This document shows, piece after piece, positions 45,631 to 54,326 of a stretch of DNA of 64,000 nucleotides. Positions within the stretch are counted from its first letter, which is position 1. Every line of letters starts with the position of its first letter. The DNA comes from Curvibacter sp. PAE-UM. GTDB taxonomy: Bacteria; Pseudomonadota; Gammaproteobacteria; Burkholderiales; Burkholderiaceae_C. The position numbers were made by a program, and so were the translations under genes. The notes under the pieces were generated by a model that saw only the letters and a program-made list of their open reading frames with translations, was not told the origin of the DNA and ran no database searches. The stretch covers positions 2,541,822 through 2,605,821 of the forward strand of contig NZ_KQ483358.1 of the NCBI RefSeq assembly GCF_001432305.1. The letters are read 5' to 3'.

Positions 45631-47990
45631 AAGCGCTCGACCGCAAGCTGCTGCGCGACCTGCGGCTCATGTGGAGCCAGGCCCTCACCATCGCCCTGGT
45701 GGTGGCCAGCGGCGTGGCCGGTTTCATCGCCACCTTCAGCGCCTACGACGCGCTGTCCTGGTCGCGCGAGGTCTATTACACGGAATCGCGTTTTGCCGAC
45801 GTCTTCGCCAGCCTCAAGCGCGCGCCGCTCGCGCTGGAGCGCCAGCTCGCCGCCCTGCCCGGCGCGGCGCACGTGGAAACCTCGCTCACACAGATCGTGC
45901 AGGTCGACATTCCCCATGTGTCCGACCCCATCATCGGCCGCCTGATCGGCATCGATCTGCAGGCGCTGCCGCGCCTCAACCGCCTCCATCTGCGCGAGGG
46001 CCGTATGCCCGTCACCCAGCGCGGCAGCGCGCTGGAGGTGCTGGTGTCGGAAGGCTTTGCCATCGCCCGCAAACTCCAGCCCGGCGACCGTATCCACGCC
46101 CTGGTCAACGGCAAGCGCGAGGAGCTGCTGATCACCGGCATCGCGCTCTCGCCCGAGTACATCTTCGCCGGCATGGGCGGCTCGCCCGACCTGCGCGGCT
46201 TCGGCGTCTTCTGGCTCGACCGCCACGCCCTGGCCGCGGCCTACAACATGGAAGGCGCCTTCAACCAGGTCTCGGTACGCCTGGCCCCCGGCGCCAGCGA
46301 GGGCCGCGTGATCGACGGCCTGAACCGCCTGCTCGCACCTTTCGGGGGCATCAGCGCGCACGGCCGCGACGAGCAGATGTCGCACATGATCCTGAACTCC
46401 GAGATCAAGGAGCAACGCGTCATGGGCACCGTGCTGCCCAGCATCTTCCTGGCCGTGGCGGCTTTCCTGCTCAACGTGGTGCTGAGCCGCCAGATCGCCA
46501 CCCAGCGCGAACAGATCGCTGCGCTCAAGGCCCTGGGCTACGGCAACGCGGCCATCGGCGCGCACTACGTCAAGCTGGTGCTGCTCATCGTCATCCTCGG
46601 CGTGCTGATCGGTCTGGGTGTGGGCGCCTGGCTGGGCAACTGGTTTTCCGGCATCTACGCCGAGGTGTTCCGTTTTCCCGAGCTGCGCCACCGCGTGCGG
46701 CCCGAACTGATCCTGGCCGCCACCGCCATCACCCTGGTCGCCGCCCTGGGCGCCACCTGGCGCGCGATTGCCGCCACCGTGCAGCTGGCCCCGGCCGAGG
46801 CCATGCGCCCGCCGGCACCGGGGCACTTTCGGCCCAGCTTTGTCGAGGCCTGGGGCCTGCGCGAGGTCTTCAGCCCGGCCGTGCGCATGGTCCTGCGCAC
46901 CATGCAGCGCCGCCCGCTGCGCACCCTGCTCACCATCTTCGGCATTGCCGCCTCCATGGCGATCGTCATCAGCGGCACCTTCTGGCGCGACACCATCGAC
47001 CTGCTGCTGCACACCCAGTTCCGCCTGGTGCTGCGCGGCGACGTCATCATCAGCCTGGTGGAAGCCGCACCCGCGCCCATCACCTACGAGGTGGCACGGC
47101 TGCCACACGTCACGGCCGTGGAGGGCGTGCGCAGCGTGCCGGCGCGCCTGGTGCACGGCCAGCACCACTGGCGTGGCAGCGTGCAGGGGCGCAGCGCCGA
47201 ACCTCAGTTGCAGCGCATCGTGGACGTGGCCCACCAAAATTTCTCCCCGCCGCAGGACGGCCTGCTGCTCACCGACCGCCTGGCCGAGCGCCTGCACATC
47301 AAACCCGGCCAGACCGTGCGCGTGGAACTGCTCGAGGGCCGGCGCCAGGTGCTGGAGCTGCCGGTCATGGGCACCGTACAGGAGATGATGGGCATGGGTG
47401 CCTACATCGAGCGGCGCAGCCTCAACCGCCTGCTGCAGGAAGGCGACCACGTCAACGTGATCGCCCTCTCGGTCGAGCGTGGCCATGAACCCGAACTGCT
47501 GGAGCGGCTCAAGAACCTGCCGCGTGTGGCCGCGGCCTTCAGCAAGTCCGTGATGTTGCGCAACATCGAGGAGATCACCGCGCGCAACGTGCTGGTCTTC
47601 AGCGCCATCCTCACCGTCTTTGCCAGCATCATCGCCGTGGGTGTGGTCTACAACCATGCGCGCATCGCGCTGGCCGAACGCGCCTGGGAACTGGCCAGCC
47701 TGCGCGTGCTGGGTTTCACCCGCGGCGAAGTCTCCACCTTCCTGCTGGGCGAACTGGCGCTGGAGATCCTGATCGCCATTCCGCTGGGCCTGGTGGCCGG
47801 CTACTGGCTGGCCGCCGGCATCGTGCAGTTGATCAAGACCGACGAATTCTTCTTCCCCCTCATCATCCAGCCACCCACCTATGCCTATGCCGCCATCGTC
47901 GTGGTGGCCGCCGGCGTGGCCAGCGCATTGATCGTGCGCCGGCGCATCGACACGCTGGATCTGGTGGGCGTGCTGAAGACACGAGAATAG
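45627..47990 (+). CDS. ABC permease with two FtsX domains
   Basis: The 787-residue protein starts with GTG ([43 protein letters not shown]) and has a first membrane helix, a periplasmic MacB-core domain, three helices forming FtsX domain 1 ([50 protein letters not shown], near 275), a repeat of this layout, and FtsX domain 2 near 660-770 ending [17 protein letters not shown]. Such proteins extract or move hydrophobic compounds or lipids from the inner membrane. Cargo is unknown. Confidence 0.9.
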
Positions 47991-48015
47991 AAACATCAAG
48001 CCAGGGAAATCAAGC

Positions 48016-49218
48016 ATGAATCTCTCCAGGAAAAAACTGTGGACCGGCGGCAGCGTGCTGCTCGCCGTCCTGCTGCTGGTCTGGGCCTTCTGGCCCCAGG
48101 CCACCGAAGTGGAACTGGGTGCGGTGAGCCGCGGCCCCTTCGAGCGCGCCGTGCAGGAAGACGGCAAGACCCGTTTGCGCGAGCGCTACGTGGTGTCCAC
48201 CCCGCTGACCGGCCGCGTGCAGCGCATTGCGCTCAAGCAGGGCGACAGCGTGGCGCGCGATGCCGTGCTGGCCACGCTGTGGCCCGTCATGCCCGGCCTG
48301 CTGGACGAACGCGCGCGCCAGGAACAGAACGAGCGCATCGGCGCCATGGAAGCGGCCGTGCGCCGCGCCAGCGCCAATGTCGAGCGCGCCAGGGCCGCGC
48401 TGGACCAGGCCGTGGCCGACCTCAAGCGCAGCGAGACGCTGGCGCAGCAGGGCTTCGTCTCACCCACGCAGAACGAGACCGGGCGCCTCACCGTTCGCCT
48501 GCGCCAGAAGGAGCTGGACAGCGCGCGTCAGGAAGAAGACGCCACCGGCCATGAGCTGGCGCAGGCGCGCATCGCCATCCGCACCTTCAGCCAGGGCGGC
48601 ACCACCGCGCAACGCAGCTGGGCCATCAAGTCGCCCGTCACCGGCAAGGTGCTCAAGGTCAGCCAGCAGAGCGAGAGCCTGGTGCAGGCCGGCACGCCGC
48701 TGCTGGAGCTGGGCGACCCGGGCGACCTGGAAGTGGTGGTGGACCTGCTGACCGAAGACGCCGCCCAGGTCAAACCCGGCACGCCGGCCACGCTGGCCAA
48801 CTGGGGGGGGGCGCAGCTGCTGCAGGCACGCGTGCGCCTGGTGGAGCCAGCCGCCTTCACCAAGATCTCCGCCCTGGGCGTGGAGGAGCAGCGCGTCAAC
48901 GTGGTGCTGGACATCCTTTCCCCACGCGAGCAGTGGAACGCCTTGGGGGATGGCTACAAGGCCGACGTGCGCATCGTGGTGCAGACCGAAAAGGATGCGC
49001 TCAAGGTACCGGTCAGCGCCCTCTTCCCCTCCGGTGCGCGCGCCGCGCTCTACGCCGTGGAAGGCGGCCGCGCCCGCCTGCACGAGGTGGAGGTGCTGGC
49101 GCGCAACGGCAGCGAAGCCTGGGTCAAGAGCGAGCTGGCGCCGGGCACGGAGGTCATCCTCTTTCCGCCGAGTTCGCTGAAGGACGGCGAACGGGTCCAG
49201 AAGCTGACAGGCGGGTGA
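48016..49218 (+). CDS. membrane fusion (HlyD/RND-type) adaptor protein
   Basis: The 400-residue protein has one N-terminal membrane helix (WTGGSVLLAVLLLVWAFWPQ, residues 10-29), a lipoyl/barrel part, a long alpha-helical hairpin rich in Ala/Arg/Glu (100-180, NERIGAMEAAVRRASANVERARAALDQAVADLKRSETLAQQGFVS) and a second lipoyl half near 210 (AIKSPVTGKVLKVSQQSESLVQAGTPLLELGDPGDLEVVVDL). It bridges the permease to the outer membrane or an outer-membrane channel. It lies 25 bases after the permease gene. No outer-membrane channel gene is adjacent. Confidence 0.9.
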   Translation: MNLSRKKLWTGGSVLLAVLLLVWAFWPQATEVELGAVSRGPFERAVQEDGKTRLRERYVVSTPLTGRVQRIALKQGDSVARDAVLATLWPVMPGLLDERARQEQNERIGAMEAAVRRASANVERARAALDQAVADLKRSETLAQQGFVSPTQNETGRLTVRLRQKELDSARQEEDATGHELAQARIAIRTFSQGGTTAQRSWAIKSPVTGKVLKVSQQSESLVQAGTPLLELGDPGDLEVVVDLLTEDAAQVKPGTPATLANWGGAQLLQARVRLVEPAAFTKISALGVEEQRVNVVLDILSPREQWNALGDGYKADVRIVVQTEKDALKVPVSALFPSGARAALYAVEGGRARLHEVEVLARNGSEAWVKSELAPGTEVILFPPSSLKDGERVQKLTGG

Positions 49219-49242
49219 ACCGGCCCCCAAGGCCGCCCTTCC

Positions 49243-49950
49243 TCACGCATCCGTCAGCGCATGGGCCAGCCGACGCGACAGCGCCGTGGCCAGTTTGCCG
49301 GATGGCAAGGTCCCGCCCAGCAAGCACGCGCAACTCGCCGTCCGCTGCCGCAGCTGGGTCGCGGTGTCCGGCCGCCCGAGCGCATCGCACAACAAGCCCC
49401 AGTCCGGTTCCGTCACCAGCGTGCCGGCCACCAGCAGCACGCCGTGCTGCCTGCGCCGCTGCGCCAGTCCCACAAGCTTGCGGCCCTCGGCATCGACCAC
49501 TTCCCAGGGCGAGAGGCTGCCGAAGCAGGCCCAGTCCAGCACAGGCAGGCCCCGTGCTGCGAGTGCAGCCTGCGTTCCGGCGATCTGTAATGGCGGCAAT
49601 GCCATGGCGACCACGCCCAGCTCAGCCAATGCATCAGCGTGCAGCTGGCCCAGATGGCGATAACTTTCCAGCAAGCCCTGCCCCAGCCAGGCGTGGCCCA
49701 GCGGCAGCACGAGCGAGACGCTCACCAGCCAGGGGCCGGTGAGCACGGCACCGCCGCCGGATTCGCGCAGCAGCACCTCCATGGATAACGCGCTGCGGGG
49801 CACGCGCTCGTACAGGGCGCGCTGCGAGCAGCCCAGCACCAGTGCGGGCTGCTCGTAGGTCCAGACGCGCCACAACGGCGCCGCCACCGGCTGCTCCAAC
49901 TGCTGGCGGTTCCAGGCCTGCTCCTGGGCGGCAATGCTCGCGATCGGCAT
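49243..49950 (-). CDS. lipoate-protein ligase A-like protein
   Basis: The 235-residue protein has the lipoate/biotin ligase fold: WRVWTYEQPALVLGCSQRALYERV near residue 27, RESGGGAVLTGPWLVSVSLVLP near 62 (the RR/GGG loop that holds lipoyl-AMP) and ACFGSLSPWEVVDAEGRKLVGLAQRRR near 140 with the adenylate-binding Lys. It would attach lipoate to the free lipoyl domain encoded immediately upstream; their stop and start share one base. Lpl-type proteins this short need no separate C-terminal domain in some species. Substrate pairing is inferred from the operon. Confidence 0.85.
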   Translation of the reverse strand: MPIASIAAQEQAWNRQQLEQPVAAPLWRVWTYEQPALVLGCSQRALYERVPRSALSMEVLLRESGGGAVLTGPWLVSVSLVLPLGHAWLGQGLLESYRHLGQLHADALAELGVVAMALPPLQIAGTQAALAARGLPVLDWACFGSLSPWEVVDAEGRKLVGLAQRRRQHGVLLVAGTLVTEPDWGLLCDALGRPDTATQLRQRTASCACLLGGTLPSGKLATALSRRLAHALTDA

Positions 49951-50192
49951 CAGGCCAGCGTGGCGACGGGCTTGCCCCGCGCAAAGGTGCCGCCGGCCGG
50001 CACCAGGATCTGCGCGATGCGGCCGTCGGCGGGAGCGGTGATCTCCTGGCTGGACTTCACCAGCACCACATTGGCCAGCGGCTGGCCGGCGCGCACGGTG
50101 TCACCCGCCTGCACCAGCCACTTGTCCACCAGCGCCTCGACCGCTGCATCCACACCCTCCCATGCCTCGGCAGCCAGGGTGATGTCCGTCAT
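49950..50192 (-). CDS. free-standing lipoyl carrier domain, 80 aa
   Basis: The whole 80-residue protein is one lipoyl/biotinyl domain: VDKWLVQAGDTVRAGQPLANVVLVKSSQEITAPADGRIAQILVPAGGTFARGKPVATLA. Lys46 in VLVKSSQEI sits where the DKA lysine of normal E2 lipoyl domains sits, but the residues around it are changed. There is no E3-binding or catalytic E2 domain attached. Start overlaps the E1 beta stop (ATGA). It probably receives acyl groups from the E1 enzyme encoded upstream. Position and length exclude it being a fragment at a contig edge. Confidence 0.88.
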   Translation of the reverse strand: MTDITLAAEAWEGVDAAVEALVDKWLVQAGDTVRAGQPLANVVLVKSSQEITAPADGRIAQILVPAGGTFARGKPVATLA

Positions 50193-51229
50193 GCGGGTTG
50201 CCCTTCGGCCACACGCCCCTTCATCAGCGCCTGCGAGGCCGCCACGATGTTCTCGACCTGCGGGATGACGAACTTCTCCAGCGGACGGCTGTAGGGAATG
50301 GGCACGTCGGGCACGGCCAGGCGCTTGACGGGCGCCTTCAGGACCACGGTGTCCAGGTTCTCGGCCACGAGGGCAGCAATCTCGCCCGTGAGGCCGAAGC
50401 TGAGGTAGTCCTCGTCCGCCACCAGCAGCCGGCCGGTCTTGGCCACCGACTTGAGCACGGCCTTGCGGTCCAGCGGCACCAGGGTGCGCAGGTCCAGCAC
50501 CTCGGCACTGATGCCCTGCTTCTTCAGCTCTTCCGCCGCGAGCAGGGACTTCTGCACCATCTGGCTGAGCGTGACGATGGTCAGGTCCGAGCCCTCGCGC
50601 ACCACCTTGGCCACGCCGAAGGGGATGGTGTACTGCTCCTGCGGCACCTCGTTGCTGCTGCCTTCGAAGTAGGCCATCCAGGGCAGGCCCATGATGCCCT
50701 TGTGGTACATGAAGAGCACGGGGTTGTCGTCGCGGATGGCCTGGGTCATCAGGCCCTTGGCGTCGTAGGCGTTGGACGGCACCACCACCTTGAGGCCCGG
50801 CATGTGGGCAAAGGTGGCGTAGAGACACTGCGAGTGCTGCGCCGCATCGTTGTAACCGCCGCCGATGGCCGTGGTCAGCACCACCGGCAGCTTGATGTTG
50901 CCGCCCGCCATATAGGTGTTCTTGGCCAGGTGGTTGTAGATCTGGTCCATGCAGACGCCGAAGAAGTCGACGAACATCAGCTCGGCGATCGGGCGCAGGC
51001 CGGCGGCGGCGGCGCCGGTGGCCGTGCCGATGAAGGCGGTCTCGGAAATCGGCGTGTCCATGATGCGCTCGGGGCCGAATTTGTCGAGCAGGCCGCCGGT
51101 GGCACCGAAGATGCCGCCGTACTTGCCGATGTCTTCGCCCATGACGAAGACCTTGTTGTCGCGCTCCATTTCCTGGCCGATCGCCTCGGCAATCGCCTGC
51201 GCCATGGTGAGTTTGCGTGTCGTGGTCAT
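50189..51229 (-). CDS. 2-oxoacid dehydrogenase E1 beta subunit (AcoB-like)
   Basis: The 346-residue protein is the transketolase-like beta subunit: KLTMAQAIAEAIGQEMERDNKVFVMGEDIGKYGGIFGATGGLLDKFGPERIMDTPISETAFIGTATGAA at the start, with the Glu of GEDIG contacting ThDP; ELMFVDFFGVCMDQIYNHLAKN near 100 and the C-terminal transketolase_C domain (RTLVPLDRKAVLKSVAKTGRLLVADEDYLSFGLTGEIAALVAE, near 245). Together with E1 alpha it decarboxylates a 2-oxoacid or acetoin. The substrate is not certain; acetoin is the closest family guess. Confidence 0.92.
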   Translation of the reverse strand: MTTTRKLTMAQAIAEAIGQEMERDNKVFVMGEDIGKYGGIFGATGGLLDKFGPERIMDTPISETAFIGTATGAAAAGLRPIAELMFVDFFGVCMDQIYNHLAKNTYMAGGNIKLPVVLTTAIGGGYNDAAQHSQCLYATFAHMPGLKVVVPSNAYDAKGLMTQAIRDDNPVLFMYHKGIMGLPWMAYFEGSSNEVPQEQYTIPFGVAKVVREGSDLTIVTLSQMVQKSLLAAEELKKQGISAEVLDLRTLVPLDRKAVLKSVAKTGRLLVADEDYLSFGLTGEIAALVAENLDTVVLKAPVKRLAVPDVPIPYSRPLEKFVIPQVENIVAASQALMKGRVAEGQPA

Positions 51230-51254
51230 CTGGTGTTCCTCCTGGGGAATCGGG

Positions 51255-52262
51255 TCAGGCAAAGACATGCTGCAGGGCTTCCTGCGGCGCGGGGTAGTCG
51301 CTCTTGCGGGCGAAGGCAAAGGCATCGGCCACGCGCTGTCTGGCGCGCGCCACGATGGCCGCCTCTTCCGCATCCGTCATCTGCCCGGCGCTCTTGAGCT
51401 GTGCGGCCAGCTTCGGGATGGGGTCGTTCTTGCGCAGGTTCGTCACTTCGTCCTTGGGGCGGTAGACCTCCGGGTCGCCCTGGAAGTGGCCGAGGTAGCG
51501 GTCGGTCTTCACCTCGATCAGGCTGGGGCCCTTGCCGCTGCGCGCGCGCGCTATGGCCGGGGCCACCGCCTCGTACACCTCGACCGCATCGTTGTGGGCC
51601 ACCTTGATGCCGGGCATGCCGTAGGCGCTGGCGCGGTCCGCAACCCATTCGATGGAGGTGGCGCTGGTCTTGGGCACCGAGATGGCCCACTTGTTGTCTT
51701 CGCAGACGAAGATCACCGGCAGCTGCCACAGCGCTGCCAGGTTGAGCGACTCGTGCACCGCGCCCTGGTTGGCCGCGCCTTCGCCGAAGAAGGCCACCGC
51801 CACCCAGTCCTTGCCCAGCTTCTTGGCGGCCAGGCCCGCGCCGCAGGCCGGCGGCAGGCTGGCGCCGATCAGGCCGCTGCAGCTGAACTTGTGCACCGGA
51901 TCGAACAGGTGCATGTGCCCGCCCTTGCCCTTGCCCAGGCCGGTGACCTTGCCGAACATCTCGGCTGTCATCGGGTTCAGCGGCACGCCCTTGGCAATCG
52001 CGAAGTGGTGCGGCCGGTGCGTGCCAACCACCGTGTCGTCCTGCTTCAGGTGGGCGCAGATGCCTACCGCCACCGGCTCCTGCCCTGCCGCCAGATGCAT
52101 CTCGCCGGGCACCGGCCCCGAGCCGATGTCGAAGGCCAGGCCGGCCTGGATATTGGGCGGCAGTTTGCCTTCGAGGTAGACATTGGCCATGGTCTCCTCG
52201 TAGTTCCGGATCTCGACCATCTTCTCGTACATCCAGAGCAACTTGTCTTTAGGGGTTTGCAT
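51255..52262 (-). CDS. 2-oxoacid dehydrogenase E1 alpha subunit (AcoA-like)
   Basis: The 335-residue protein has the ThDP motif FFGEGAANQGAVHESLNLAALWQLPVIFVCEDNKWAISV near residue 158 and GLGKGKGGHMHLFDPVHKFSCSGLIGASLPPACGAGLAAKKLG near 107. It heads a four-gene operon (E1 alpha, E1 beta, lipoyl domain, lipoate ligase). AAGGAGGAATCAGAG precedes the start at 52262. An FNR-type box lies 106 bases upstream. GEGAANQG.. replaces the more usual GDGAxxxG, as in AcoA-type enzymes. Confidence 0.92.
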   Translation of the reverse strand: MQTPKDKLLWMYEKMVEIRNYEETMANVYLEGKLPPNIQAGLAFDIGSGPVPGEMHLAAGQEPVAVGICAHLKQDDTVVGTHRPHHFAIAKGVPLNPMTAEMFGKVTGLGKGKGGHMHLFDPVHKFSCSGLIGASLPPACGAGLAAKKLGKDWVAVAFFGEGAANQGAVHESLNLAALWQLPVIFVCEDNKWAISVPKTSATSIEWVADRASAYGMPGIKVAHNDAVEVYEAVAPAIARARSGKGPSLIEVKTDRYLGHFQGDPEVYRPKDEVTNLRKNDPIPKLAAQLKSAGQMTDAEEAAIVARARQRVADAFAFARKSDYPAPQEALQHVFA

Positions 52263-52367
52263 CTCTGATTCCTCCTTGTAAGGATCGGGTGGATCCGATG
52301 CCCCGGCGCGGTGCGCCGCAAGCAAGCGGAAGGCCCAGAAGAATAGGAAGCCATCCCCGTTTTTCGT

Positions 52368-52381
52368 TGACGCAGGTCAAC
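52368..52381. promoter_or_regulatory. FNR-type operator box TTGAC-N4-GTCAA upstream of the E1 operon
   Basis: TTGACGCAGGTCAA is a perfect inverted repeat with a four-base spacer, 106 bases before the E1 alpha start and 45 bases before the divergent lipoprotein gene. It is the fourth member of the box family in this window. Confidence 0.75.
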
Positions 52382-52425
52382 TCCGGGGCAGTTAGGGCTG
52401 CGCCCAGCCCTTATAAACTCACCCC

Positions 52426-52629
52426 ATGCATCACCATATCCTCCTCCTGTCCGCCCTTCTGGCCAGCCTGTTGCTGGCCGGCTGCAGCACCCGGGCCTGG
52501 TACGAAGGCGCCCGGGCCAGTGCCGAAAACGAATGCCGCCGCCAGCCACCCGGTGCCTACGAAGACTGCATGCGCCGCGTGAACCGGCAGACCTACGAGG
52601 ACTACGAAAAGGAACGCACGCGCAAATAG
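52426..52629 (+). CDS. small lipoprotein, 67 aa
   Basis: The product starts MHHHILLLSALLASLLLAGCSTRAWYEGARASAENEC: a signal peptide with the lipobox LAGC (Cys at residue 20), followed by a charged, helical mature part of 48 residues with two further cysteines (ECRRQPPGAYEDC) that may form a disulfide. The repeated pattern ...YEDCMRRV/YEDYEKERTRK suggests a coiled or helix-hairpin domain. No family name is recognised. It is divergent from the E1 operon. Confidence 0.8.
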   Translation: MHHHILLLSALLASLLLAGCSTRAWYEGARASAENECRRQPPGAYEDCMRRVNRQTYEDYEKERTRK

Positions 52630-52724
52630 TCCGGCACCGATGCCCGTGACCAGCCTGATCTTCCCTGAGGTTTGATGTCCCGCCTGACACACGCCATTCA
52701 TACGTGCGTGCGAAAATGCTCCCC

Positions 52725-53360
52725 ATGAGCGAACGCCCCCAGACCCTCGGCGAGGAAATCGCCAACAGCCTGAGCCATGGCCTGGCACTGCTGGGGGCCC
52801 TGATCGCTGCCCCCATCCTCATCGTGGCGGTCAGTCCCTTGAGCGCCGCCAACATCGTGGGCGCTGCCGTGTTCGCGGCCACCATGGTGCTGCTCTACTT
52901 CACCTCCACGCTGTATCACGCGCTGCCCCAGGGCCGCGCCAAGCGCGTGTTCATGAAACTCGACCACGGCGCCATCTACCTTTTCATCGCGGGCAGCTAC
53001 ACGCCATTTGCGCTGGGTGTCATGGGCGGCGCCTGGGGCTGGACACTCTTCGGCCTGGTGTGGACCATGGCCGTGGCGGGCGTCACGCTCAAGGCCTTTG
53101 ACCGCCTCTCGCACCCCTGGCTCTCCACCGGTCTCTATCTCCTCATGGGCTGGCTGGTGCTGATCGCCGCAGTCCCTCTGGTGCAACGCGTGCCCTCGGC
53201 CGGCCTGGCCCTGCTGGTCGCAGGTGGCGTGGCCTACACCGCGGGCGTGGTCTTTTTCATGCTGGACTCGCGGGTGCGCTACGCCCATGCCATCTGGCAT
53301 GTCTTCGTCGCCGCCGGCACCACCCTGCACTACTTCGCCGTGCTCGGCTACGCGGCCTGA
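52725..53360 (+). CDS. trhA: TrhA/hemolysin III family (PAQR) membrane protein
   Basis: The 211-residue protein has seven membrane helices and the PAQR histidines: EEIANSLSHGLALLGAL near residue 10, YFTSTLYHALPQGRAKRVFMKLDHGAIYLFIAGSYTPFAL near 68 and SRVRYAHAIWHVFVAAGTTLHYFAVLGY at the end. Family members keep membrane energetics or lipid fluidity and are not real haemolysins in most bacteria. An ATG at 52716 (MLPMSERP) would add three residues. Monocistronic, in front of a convergent HDOD gene. Confidence 0.9.
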   Translation: MSERPQTLGEEIANSLSHGLALLGALIAAPILIVAVSPLSAANIVGAAVFAATMVLLYFTSTLYHALPQGRAKRVFMKLDHGAIYLFIAGSYTPFALGVMGGAWGWTLFGLVWTMAVAGVTLKAFDRLSHPWLSTGLYLLMGWLVLIAAVPLVQRVPSAGLALLVAGGVAYTAGVVFFMLDSRVRYAHAIWHVFVAAGTTLHYFAVLGYAA

Positions 53361-53370
53361 ACCGGCGCGT

Positions 53371-54198
53371 CTATTCCAGAAAAAGCCGCGCCTCCTGGCT
53401 GGACGCCCAGTCGACCGGCGCATGGGCCAGCACCACGCCCACGTCCAGGCCCAGGGCCAGGGCGGTCTTGTCGGGAAAGCTCACGGCGAGCTTGTTTTCC
53501 GTGTAGCCCAGCTCGTGCGCGCGGCAGCGCCAGGAGGCCACATGCAGGATGCCGGCCATGGGCTCGTAGTCCTCGCGCTCGAAGGGCGCGTCCTGATGCT
53601 CCAGTGTCTCCACCAGGGCCTCGGGCAGTTGCCAGGCCCGCGCAAATCCGGCGCCGACCTGGGCATAGGAATAACCCAGCAGTTCGCGCTCGGCACGCGC
53701 CCGCTGGGGCGCGAAGACGTTGATGCGCTGGTTGAGCTGCTCCATCTCCTTGGGCATGCCGCGATGCAAAACGAGTTCTCCCAGGGCATGGACCAGGCCC
53801 ACCGTATAAGGCGAAACCTCCACCTTCCTGGCCCGGGTCAGGAGCTGCGTCAGCCGCGCGGTGTCCAGGCTGTAGCGCCAGAACTGCTTCATGTCCACAC
53901 TGCCCACCTTGCGAAAGGCGCTGGTCATGGCCGCCTCGATGGTCATGTCCCGCACCGGTCGCAGGCCCAGGATGGCCAGAGCCTCGCTCACGGTGCCGAC
54001 GCGGCGGCGGCGCTGGAAACGCGCGGAATTGGCCACCATGAGCAGGCGCGCGGTCATCACCGGCTCCATGCCCAGCAAGCTGCTCACACGCAAGGCGTCG
54101 GGCTCCGGTGCGTTGAGCTCGGTCAGCGCCAGCGCGATCACGCGGGGAATGCTGGGCAGGGCCACGGGGGAGGCAAGCAGGGACTGGAGGTCCATCAT
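53371..54198 (-). CDS. HDOD domain protein
   Basis: The 275-residue protein is a single HDOD domain: LPSIPRVIALALTELNAPEPDALRVSSLLGMEPVMTARLLMVANSARFQRRRRVGTVSEALAILGLRPVRDM (residues 14-86) has the same layout as the product of 16427-17233, and LVHALGELVLHRG near 133 is the second conserved block. It has no attached output domain. It is divergent from the MFS gene at 54327 across a region with a 12-bp palindrome (54256-54267). Confidence 0.88.
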   Translation of the reverse strand: MMDLQSLLASPVALPSIPRVIALALTELNAPEPDALRVSSLLGMEPVMTARLLMVANSARFQRRRRVGTVSEALAILGLRPVRDMTIEAAMTSAFRKVGSVDMKQFWRYSLDTARLTQLLTRARKVEVSPYTVGLVHALGELVLHRGMPKEMEQLNQRINVFAPQRARAERELLGYSYAQVGAGFARAWQLPEALVETLEHQDAPFEREDYEPMAGILHVASWRCRAHELGYTENKLAVSFPDKTALALGLDVGVVLAHAPVDWASSQEARLFLE

Positions 54199-54255
54199 GT
54201 CTCAAGCTTAGCGTCAAACACCCACACGGCCAACGACTCCGGCCGACTATCATCA

Positions 54256-54267
54256 GCGTGATCACGC
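54256..54267. promoter_or_regulatory. palindrome GCGTGATCACGC in a divergent promoter region
   Basis: A perfect 12-bp palindrome lies between the HDOD gene (start 54198) and the Bcr/CflA gene (start 54327), a second GCGTGA follows four bases later. It may be an operator; the binding protein is unknown. Confidence 0.35.
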
Positions 54268-54326
54268 ACAAGCGTGACAATGTTCATCATTCCACGACAC
54301 CCCGGTCGACCGACCGGCAGGTTTTC

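Noticed and set aside
52725-53360. Haemolysin as virulence factor
   Set aside because: The hemolysin III name is historical; PAQR/TrhA members are membrane homeostasis proteins in most bacteria.
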